Shown here: piece by piece, positions 1 to 5,072 of the stretch
Position numbering within the stretch: position 1 is the first letter of the stretch
Layout: each line of letters starts with the position of its first letter
The notes under the pieces: model-generated
What the model saw: the letters and a program-made list of their open reading frames with translations, nothing else
What the model was told of the DNA's origin: nothing
The model's database searches: none
Source: Bdellovibrio sp. ZAP7
GTDB lineage: Bacteria; Bacteroidota; Bacteroidia; Flavobacteriales; Flavobacteriaceae
Assembly: GCA_943324165.2 (NCBI GenBank)
Contig: CALPKO020000148.1
Location: 1 to 5,072 of the forward strand
Direction of reading: 5' to 3'
DNA: 5,072 nt
Made by a program: the position numbers and the translations under genes

Positions 1-2
1 AT

Positions 3-2618
3 TTCGTCCGAATCGTTAAGTATGATTATGTACATAATTTTTTATGGGTTGGAAATCAAACAAAAGGGCTAGTTGTAGCCAAATTAAATAACGATTTTAC
101 AATTAAAAATTTTTTCCATTATAATCAAAACCCAAATAGTCTAGATATTGATGACTACATCTGCGACATACTTCTTGATAATAAAAACAATGGTTGGATA
201 GGCACAAAAAAAGGGTTGTTTCAAATTAAATTATCGAAAGATGGAGCAGCTTCGAAAATAAAAAAATTCACAATTCGAGAGGGATTTCCTAGTAATTTAA
301 TTCAATCAATCGAAACTGACAAGCAAGGAAATATTTGGATAGGAACAAATAAAGGTCTCGCTAGATTAAATGAAGCTTATAAAACAACCATTTATGATAT
401 AAATGATGGCATTCAAAACTACGAATTTTCAGAACATACCTCTTATTCCGATTCTAATGGAATATTATATTTTGGAGGTATCAGCGGTATTTCTTCATTT
501 GAACCCAATAAAACAAAACAGGTCAATTACAACGAACCTGTAAATATTAGAGACATCATTATAAACGGTATAAATGTAAATGATAGAAGAATAAAAAATG
601 ATTCTTCCGGTCTCACACTTCGTCATTTCGAAAATAATGTAAAAATCAACTTTTTATCTCCCAACTATTACAATCAAAAAAATTGTAAATACGCCTACAT
701 TTTAGAAGGATTCGATGAAAATTGGGTAATGGCATCAGCGAATGCGTATGCAGCGGATTATAAAAATTTACCTACAGGTAATTACACATTCAAAATAAAA
801 GTATCAAACGAAGATGGAACATGGGATTCAGGCTACACCTCATTAAAAATTGAAATCAAATCTTCATTTTGGCTTACTTTTCCGGCATTTTGCATTTATA
901 TAATTGTTCTTTATTGCTTAATAATTTTAATTTCATCTATTACTAAAAAACGACTTGAGAAAAAAAACAAGGAGCAATTAGAAAAACAATATCATGAGCA
1001 GATGGAGAAAATTAACGAATCCAAGTTGGAATTCTTTATCAACATTTCGCACGAAATCAGAACGCCCCTGACACTAATTTTATGTTCTATTGAAAAACTG
1101 ATTGCTAATTTTGAGCTGAATTCCAAACAAGAAAAAGAAGTATTAACTATTGATAAAAATGTAAATAATCTTTTGGAATTGACTAATGAATTGTTAGCTA
1201 TTCACAAAATGGAAACAGGTAATTACCAATTAAAAGTTCAGAAAAGTGATATGATTTTGTTTTTAAAAAACATTAAAATTGCTTTTCAAGGATTAGCAAA
1301 ATCGAAAGAAATTAAAATTTCTATTGATGCCTATATGCCCGAATTATTGATGTGGTTTGATAAAAATGCACTCGGAAAAATAATGTATAATTTAATTTCC
1401 AACGGCATTAAGCATACCGATAAAGGAGGTAAAATTGTAATAAAAGTATTCCCATCTGCAGATGAACGATTTTTAACAATAGAGGTTATTGATAATGGTG
1501 CAGGAATAGACGCCAATTTTTTATCTAAAATTTTCAATAGATTTTATCACCATGGAGGCAATATGGATCGCTATGTTAATGGATTTGGAATAGGATTGTC
1601 TTTGACAAAGTCAATGATTGAAATCCATAAAGGAACAATTTCAGTTAGCAGCGAATTGAATAAAGGAACTACTTTCACAATGCAACTACCATTAGATGAA
1701 AACGCTTATTCTGATTTAGAAAAATCTGATAGAATCCTTTGGGACAATGATATACCTAGAGTGCTAAGCGCTACTGATTTTGATGAAAGCAATGAAGTTG
1801 TCACTACTAAATTAGCTGACAAAAATATCGAATTCAATGCCGACAAACCTATAATTTTATATGTAGATGACAATATAGATTTGATTGAAAATATGGCCGA
1901 TTACTTTACGACCGATTACAATATGTATACCGCAGAAAATGGGAAAATCGGAATTGAAATGGCAAATAAATTGCAGCCAGATATAATTATTAGTGATGTG
2001 GTAATGCCTGTAATGAATGGTCTTGAACTATGTAAGACCCTTAAGAGTGACATAAAAACATCGCATATCCCGATAATTCTTTTAACGGCACAGGGCGATA
2101 TAAATACCCAATTTGAAGGAGTAAAATTTGGTGCAGATTACTTTATCCCAAAACCCTTTAACATTAAAATTTTAAATCTAACCATCAAAAATATTATAGA
2201 TTCAAGAAATAAGATTAAAAATCTAGTTTTGACTAATAAATATGAAGCCGCTATTGATATAACCACAAACAGTAAAGACAAAGAATTTATTGAAAAATTA
2301 CTAAAATATGTTAACGATAATATAGAAGAAGATAATTTGAATATTATCAATATCGCGGATGAATTTTCAATGAGTCGTTCTACTTTTTTTAGAAAAGTTA
2401 AGATAATAACAGGTACTACTTGTAAAGAATTTACAGATTCGGTGCGATTAAAAAAAGCTACCGCACTTTTACTAGAATCTGATCTAAATATATCTGAGAT
2501 TGCTTATGCCGTAGGTCATTCTAACCCACAATATTTTTCTAAGTGGTTCAAATCCCATTGCAAAATGTCGCCTTCAGAATATATCTTAAGAAACAAATTG
2601 AAGAACCAAGGAAGTTAG
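3..2618 (+). CDS. Hybrid two-component system (HTCS) sensor kinase/response regulator, 5'-truncated by the window
   Basis: The frame is open from base 3 to the TAG at 2616-2618 (871 codons). HTCS proteins are usually about 1,300-1,400 residues, so roughly the first third is missing; a TTG at 216 sits inside a propeller repeat and is not the start. Domains, numbered from base 3: Reg_prop beta-propeller repeats (WVGNQTKGL, WIGTKKGL, WIGTNKGL, then LYFGGISGISSF) to about residue 170; Y_Y_Y domain about 230-286; one membrane helix 289-313; a basic, charged linker; HisKA with phospho-acceptor His350 in NISHEIRTPLT; HATPase with Asn463/Asn467 (N box), DNGAG at 497 and GFGIGLSL at 527; receiver with Asp622/Asp623, phospho-acceptor Asp665, Thr695 and Lys717; AraC-type domain about 761-865 with two helix-turn-helices near 784-803 and 830-850. 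All key phosphorelay residues are present. By family knowledge, the periplasmic propeller senses oligosaccharide and the cytoplasmic AraC domain activates a polysaccharide-utilisation locus. The ligand cannot be read from this sequence. Confidence 0.95.
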   Translation, partial: FVRIVKYDYVHNFLWVGNQTKGLVVAKLNNDFTIKNFFHYNQNPNSLDIDDYICDILLDNKNNGWIGTKKGLFQIKLSKDGAASKIKKFTIREGFPSNLIQSIETDKQGNIWIGTNKGLARLNEAYKTTIYDINDGIQNYEFSEHTSYSDSNGILYFGGISGISSFEPNKTKQVNYNEPVNIRDIIINGINVNDRRIKNDSSGLTLRHFENNVKINFLSPNYYNQKNCKYAYILEGFDENWVMASANAYAADYKNLPTGNYTFKIKVSNEDGTWDSGYTSLKIEIKSSFWLTFPAFCIYIIVLYCLIILISSITKKRLEKKNKEQLEKQYHEQMEKINESKLEFFINISHEIRTPLTLILCSIEKLIANFELNSKQEKEVLTIDKNVNNLLELTNELLAIHKMETGNYQLKVQKSDMILFLKNIKIAFQGLAKSKEIKISIDAYMPELLMWFDKNALGKIMYNLISNGIKHTDKGGKIVIKVFPSADERFLTIEVIDNGAGIDANFLSKIFNRFYHHGGNMDRYVNGFGIGLSLTKSMIEIHKGTISVSSELNKGTTFTMQLPLDENAYSDLEKSDRILWDNDIPRVLSATDFDESNEVVTTKLADKNIEFNADKPIILYVDDNIDLIENMADYFTTDYNMYTAENGKIGIEMANKLQPDIIISDVVMPVMNGLELCKTLKSDIKTSHIPIILLTAQGDINTQFEGVKFGADYFIPKPFNIKILNLTIKNIIDSRNKIKNLVLTNKYEAAIDITTNSKDKEFIEKLLKYVNDNIEEDNLNIINIADEFSMSRSTFFRKVKIITGTTCKEFTDSVRLKKATALLLESDLNISEIAYAVGHSNPQYFSKWFKSHCKMSPSEYILRNKLKNQGS

Positions 2619-2778
2619 TGTCTTCTGCCAAAATAAACATCTGTGGGTGGTAAGTTGTTTAATGATTGTTTGTTTTTTTGGTGTTTTTAGAATAATTTAA
2701 ATATAATAATTTTTGAAAACACTCTCGTAGTTTTTTTGACTAAATCAGTATACGTTTTGCCGCCCATATAACCCCGAT

Positions 2779-2812
2779 AAAATTTCATTTCCATGTCAGG
2801 AAAGATGATTTT
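2779..2812. terminator. Imperfect hairpin at the gntR 3' end, possible bidirectional terminator
   Basis: Inner stem TTTCC (2788-2792) pairs with GGAAA (2799-2803) around the 6-base loop ATGTCA. After a symmetric 4x4 internal loop, AAAAT (2779-2783) pairs with ATTTT (2808-2812). The outer arm reaches the first base of the gntR stop triplet (2812-2814, read on the - strand). The A/T outer arms give short U-runs in either transcript, so it could end both convergent genes. It is weak: it has only two G-C pairs and no long uninterrupted U tract. No better stem-loop was seen in 2619-2811. Confidence 0.3.
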
Positions 2813-3810
2813 TATAAAGAATGACGAATAATCAAGGTGCTTTTATTTTCTATTTGTTCCTTTTTTCCTTTCAAAATCATTTGGGCTAGAATTTTTCCCA
2901 TCGCAACAAAATCAGTAGATATGGTAGTGATGCCGTTTTCAACCACTTTTTTCAAAGGAGTTTCATTATAAGAGATAATTCCGAAATCAACACCAAGTAG
3001 TAAATTTTGTAGCTTGGATTTTTCAATAACTTTCACCAAGTCCCTATCATCAGGGATGATATATACTTCGCCTTTTTGTATTTCTCTGTCTTTAAATTCA
3101 GGAATAACTGTATGGCTAAATTCGAAATCTTTACAGAATTTTAAGAATCCAATTTTCATTCCAACGGGCTCCCTAAATCCCGGAAAAATCATGATTAGTT
3201 TTTCATATTTATTTAATTTGTTTTTACCTTTTTTCAAGCCATTGTAAATGTCTTTCTGGTGATTTTGATATACCGCAGGAAATGATTTTAATTCAGCATT
3301 TGTTTGGTCTAAAATATAAATCTCATCAACTGGTAGGGTTTTTATGATTGCCGATGCTCCAACTAAATTAGTAGGCATGATAATATATTTGGTATAGTTT
3401 CCATTGCTGTCATTGATTATTTTTTGAAAAACCTGAAGGTTAAAATGATGAAAGAAAATATCAACTTGTATACCTTTTCCAATGTTTTCAATAAAGGAAT
3501 TGTACAAGTCTTCCTTGAAAATATTCAATTCTTCAAAAAGCAAAAAAACGCGTTGTTTTATGTTGACTACAGTACTTTTAACATAGTAGCCTTTGCCAAG
3601 AATCGCGTAGATAATACCTCGCTTTTTTAACTCTTCATAGGCTTGTAAAACGGTGTCCCGAGATATCGAAAACTCAAGGCATACTTTGTTTATCGAAGGG
3701 AGTTTTTCATCTTTTTTCAAATGACCTTTCTCAATTGTTTTTTCAATTGAGTAAATGATTTGTTTGTACTTTGGTATTCCTTGATTATTTTGAATATTTA
3801 TGGCACGCAT
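2812..3810 (-). CDS. GntR-family transcriptional regulator with LacI-like periplasmic-binding-fold sensor domain
   Basis: A cytoplasmic DNA-binding regulator of 332 residues. Residues about 13-78 form a GntR winged helix: PKYKQI near 13, then LPSINKVCLEFSISRDTV (37-54) as the helix-turn-helix, then AYEELKKRG and the wing motif GKGYYV (72-77). The rest (about 83-332) resembles the LacI/periplasmic-binding-protein fold: an alternating beta/alpha pattern, a LGVDFGIISYNETPLKK stretch, an ISTDF segment, and the ending LIIRHSL, typical of this Bacteroidota subgroup. I place the start at the ATG read from 3810 because the conserved N-terminus (MRAINIQ...) begins there. The open frame runs on to 4038, but only antisense to galM and with no family similarity. 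The leader is A-rich with no Shine-Dalgarno. The gene is divergent from galM, and the palindrome at 3837-3852 lies between them, so control of galM-galK and autoregulation are likely. The effector, perhaps galactose or a derivative, is inferred from neighbours only. Confidence 0.9.
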   Translation of the reverse strand: MRAINIQNNQGIPKYKQIIYSIEKTIEKGHLKKDEKLPSINKVCLEFSISRDTVLQAYEELKKRGIIYAILGKGYYVKSTVVNIKQRVFLLFEELNIFKEDLYNSFIENIGKGIQVDIFFHHFNLQVFQKIINDSNGNYTKYIIMPTNLVGASAIIKTLPVDEIYILDQTNAELKSFPAVYQNHQKDIYNGLKKGKNKLNKYEKLIMIFPGFREPVGMKIGFLKFCKDFEFSHTVIPEFKDREIQKGEVYIIPDDRDLVKVIEKSKLQNLLLGVDFGIISYNETPLKKVVENGITTISTDFVAMGKILAQMILKGKKEQIENKSTLIIRHSL

Positions 3811-3821
3811 AATTTTTTTTA

Positions 3822-3829
3822 CAAAAATA
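3822..3829 (-). promoter_or_regulatory. Candidate gntR promoter, -7 element TATTTTTG
   Basis: Read on the - strand this is TATTTTTG, an exact match to the Bacteroidota -7 consensus TAnnTTTG, ending 11 bases before the gntR ATG. No TTTG-like -33 element is found at the usual spacing. If the element is used, the transcript would start about 4-8 bases before the ATG, giving an almost leaderless mRNA. The palindrome at 3837-3852 would fall in the spacer between -33 and -7. In DNA this A+T-rich, the match alone is modest evidence. Confidence 0.4.
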
Positions 3830-3836
3830 CATAAAA

Positions 3837-3852
3837 ACTGGTAGGTACTAGT
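3837..3852. promoter_or_regulatory. Imperfect 16-bp palindrome, candidate operator for the divergent GntR regulator
   Basis: The sequence ACTGGTAGGTACTAGT consists of half-sites ACTGGTA (3837-3843) and TACTAGT (3846-3852). The second reads ACTAGTA on the other strand, so six of seven positions match, around a 2-bp centre. It is the clearest inverted repeat in the 109-base gap between the divergent genes and is richer in G/C than its surroundings. It abuts the -33 region expected for galM and lies in the spacer of the likely gntR promoter. A dimeric GntR protein bound there could block both. That the neighbouring GntR binds it is inferred from position and symmetry. Confidence 0.55.
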
Positions 3853-3883
3853 ATGTAAAATAATCATAATTAATGTAATTTTG
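3852..3883 (+). promoter_or_regulatory. Candidate galM-galK promoter
   Basis: TAATTTTG at 3876-3883 matches the Bacteroidota -7 consensus TAnnTTTG exactly. Twenty bases upstream is TATG (3852-3855), one base off the -33 consensus TTTG. Transcription would start near 3888-3892, giving a leader of about 30 bases that ends in the A-rich tract before the galM ATG. The -33 element touches the last base of the palindrome at 3837-3852, which suits repression by an operator-bound protein. Confidence 0.5.
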
Positions 3884-3919
3884 AATTTCACTTTTGATAA
3901 AAAAAATATAAAAATAATA

Positions 3920-4957
3920 ATGAATTCATTTTTAAATGAATATTCTGCAATCAAATTCTTTGGAAATTTGCCTGATGGAGCAGCTATTGATTCTTGTGAA
4001 TTGACCAATAAAAACGGAATGCAATTTAAGGTTATCACTTTTGGAGCAACTATAACCTCGTTAAAAATGCCCCTGAAAAATGGTCATTTTATCGACGTGG
4101 TCTTGGGTTTCGATACTTTGGAAGGGTATTTAAATTCTTTCCATTTAAAAAGCGCACCTTATTTTGGTGCAACAGTAGGGCGTTACGCAGGCAGAATTAA
4201 TAATAGTAGTTTTAGTTTGAATGGCAAAGTGATTGGTTTGCATAGCAATAATAATGGACATTCGTTACATGGTGGTAATATTGGCTTTAGTCAAAAACAA
4301 TGGCAGATAAAAAACGTGACCGAAGGAGATAATCCATCCATTACTTTAAGTTATTTCAGTCATGATGGGGAAGAAAATTACCCTGGAGATTTATCTGTAG
4401 ATTTAACATACACTTTAACAGATGAAAATGAATTAATTATTGAGTACGTTGCCAACACTTCAGAGGATACAATAATAAACTTAACCCATCACAGCTATTT
4501 TAATCTGGATGGGCATAATGCTACTATTCTAGAACAGGATTTGTCAGTTAATTCAAACAAAATATTGGAAACAAATAAACATAATATTCCAACGGGTCAA
4601 TTTTTGAATTTAGAAAACAACCTTTTTGATTTTAACCAACCCAAAAAATGCCCTCAGACAATAGATACCACTTTTGTTTTGCATGAAGGTGATAAAATCT
4701 CGGCGTCCCTTTTCAGCCCCAAGAACAATTTGAAAATGTTGGTATTTACGAATCAACCAGCGGTACATATTTATGTGGGAGGAAATTGTTTTAATACAAT
4801 AAAAGGCAAAGAAAATGCAGATTACCACCATTTGAGTGGGATTTGTTTTGAAACTCAAAATTTTCCAGACGCACCTAATCACAATCATTTTCCAAATACT
4901 GTTTTGAGAAAAGGCGAAGTATATCGACACAAGACTATGTATAAATTTCAAAATTAG
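3920..4957 (+). CDS. galM: Aldose 1-epimerase (galactose mutarotase)
   Basis: Interconverts the alpha and beta anomers of D-galactose and other aldoses, supplying alpha-D-galactose to galactokinase in the Leloir pathway. The 345-residue length is normal for the family, and there is no signal peptide, so it should act in the cytoplasm. Motifs: FGATITSLKMP near the N-terminus, GFDTLEGY, GRYAGRI (87-93) with substrate-binding Arg92, and HSLHGG with His117. THHSYFNLDG carries His191, the expected catalytic acid, and Asp249 lies in IDTTF. Glu311 in CFETQNFPDAPN is the expected catalytic base, and the protein ends with the usual G-E-V-Y...T-M-Y-K-F pattern. I chose the ATG at 3920 over the in-frame TTG at 3881: the TTG overlaps the candidate -7 element and adds 13 lysine/asparagine-rich residues, while the ATG follows a typical A-rich leader. 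It is the first gene of a probable galM-galK operon. The Thr after Asp249 replaces the His seen in the Escherichia coli enzyme. Confidence 0.95.
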   Translation: MNSFLNEYSAIKFFGNLPDGAAIDSCELTNKNGMQFKVITFGATITSLKMPLKNGHFIDVVLGFDTLEGYLNSFHLKSAPYFGATVGRYAGRINNSSFSLNGKVIGLHSNNNGHSLHGGNIGFSQKQWQIKNVTEGDNPSITLSYFSHDGEENYPGDLSVDLTYTLTDENELIIEYVANTSEDTIINLTHHSYFNLDGHNATILEQDLSVNSNKILETNKHNIPTGQFLNLENNLFDFNQPKKCPQTIDTTFVLHEGDKISASLFSPKNNLKMLVFTNQPAVHIYVGGNCFNTIKGKENADYHHLSGICFETQNFPDAPNHNHFPNTVLRKGEVYRHKTMYKFQN

Positions 4958-5007
4958 GTAAGGCCTATTTTAAAGAAATTTAAATATAAACAAACAAACT
5001 ATAAATA

Positions 5008-5072
5008 ATGAATGAGATTTTAATACAAGACACAACCGATTTTTTTAAAGAAAAATTTGGAAATGTACCCAC
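5008..5072 (+). CDS. galK: Galactokinase, N-terminal fragment cut by the window end
   Basis: Only 21 complete codons are visible, starting at the ATG at 5008: MNEILIQDTTDFFKEKFG, then NVP. This fits the start of flavobacterial galactokinases, in which a short amphipathic helix with an F-x-x-x-F-G pattern precedes the family motif PGRxNxIGEHxDY; that motif would lie beyond the window. Galactokinase phosphorylates alpha-D-galactose to galactose 1-phosphate using ATP. The gene starts 50 bases after the galM stop, on the same strand. The gap (4958-5007) is A+T-rich with no clear terminator and no TAnnTTTG element, so co-transcription with galM is likely. The assignment rests on this short similarity plus the galM context. 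Confidence 0.75.
   Translation, partial: MNEILIQDTTDFFKEKFGNVP

Noticed and set aside
216..218. TTG at 216 as the start of the HTCS gene
   Set aside because: The frame is open back to base 3 and encodes further propeller repeats (WVGNQTKGL, WIGTKKGL), so the gene is cut by the window edge.
2665..2689. T-rich stretch after the HTCS stop as an intrinsic terminator
   Set aside because: It has T runs, but the only upstream stem (TAAACA with TGTTTA) is six A/T-rich pairs around a 16-base loop, too weak to call.
2690..2716. Repeated AATAATTT in the convergent gap
   Set aside because: Two copies of an 8-base A/T word are expected by chance in DNA of this composition; there is no array or mobile-element end.
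1331..3630. Short open frames of 68-77 codons opposite the HTCS gene (1331-1537, 2138-2350) and opposite gntR (3014-3247, 3424-3630)
   Set aside because: They lie wholly within well-supported genes on the other strand, have low-complexity or hydrophobic translations, and match no known family.
3881..3919. TTG start for galM, 13 codons upstream of the ATG
   Set aside because: The TTG overlaps the candidate -7 element, and the added residues (NFTFDKKNIKII) do not resemble a GalM N-terminus.
3811..4038. Upstream extension of the gntR reading frame to an ATG at 4038, adding 76 residues
   Set aside because: The extension is antisense to the start of galM, covers the operator and promoter region, and has no similarity to GntR N-termini; the family N-terminus begins at the ATG read from 3810.
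4610..4951. 113-codon minus-strand frame opposite the galM 3' end
   Set aside because: It is fully antisense to conserved galM sequence, including the catalytic Glu311 region, and its translation resembles no protein I know.

Overview
The window looks like chromosome of a low-G+C member of the Bacteroidota, most likely a Flavobacterium or close relative. The evidence is the strong A+T bias, a hybrid two-component system (HTCS) regulator of the type almost confined to this phylum, start codons preceded by A-rich tracts rather than Shine-Dalgarno sequences, and matches to the Bacteroidota -7 promoter element TAnnTTTG.

Layout. (1) Positions 3-2618, + strand: the 3' two thirds of an HTCS sensor/regulator gene whose start lies upstream of the window. 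It carries the last beta-propeller repeats, a Y_Y_Y domain, one membrane helix, a histidine kinase, a receiver and an AraC-type DNA-binding domain. (2) Positions 2619-2811: a 193-base convergent intergenic stretch with an imperfect hairpin that may be a terminator. (3) Positions 2812-3810, - strand: a GntR-type winged-helix repressor with a LacI-like sugar-binding C-terminal domain. (4) Positions 3811-3919: a compact divergent control region holding a 16-bp imperfect palindrome (candidate operator) flanked by two outward-facing -7 elements. (5) Positions 3920-4957, + strand: galM, aldose 1-epimerase. (6) From 5008 to the window end, + strand: the first 21 codons of what looks like galK, galactokinase.

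How they work together. GalM and GalK are the first two enzymes of the Leloir route: beta-D-galactose to alpha-D-galactose, then to galactose 1-phosphate. They lie 50 bases apart and probably share a transcript driven from the divergent region. The GntR/LacI-like protein is the obvious candidate for local control of that operon and of its own gene, through the palindrome. The HTCS is convergent to this module and more likely controls a polysaccharide-utilisation locus on its own upstream side, outside the window. A link between the two, such as a galactose-containing glycan, is only a guess.

I see no undescribed system, mobile element, CRISPR array or RNA gene. The most useful non-coding observation is the palindromic operator candidate between gntR and galM.
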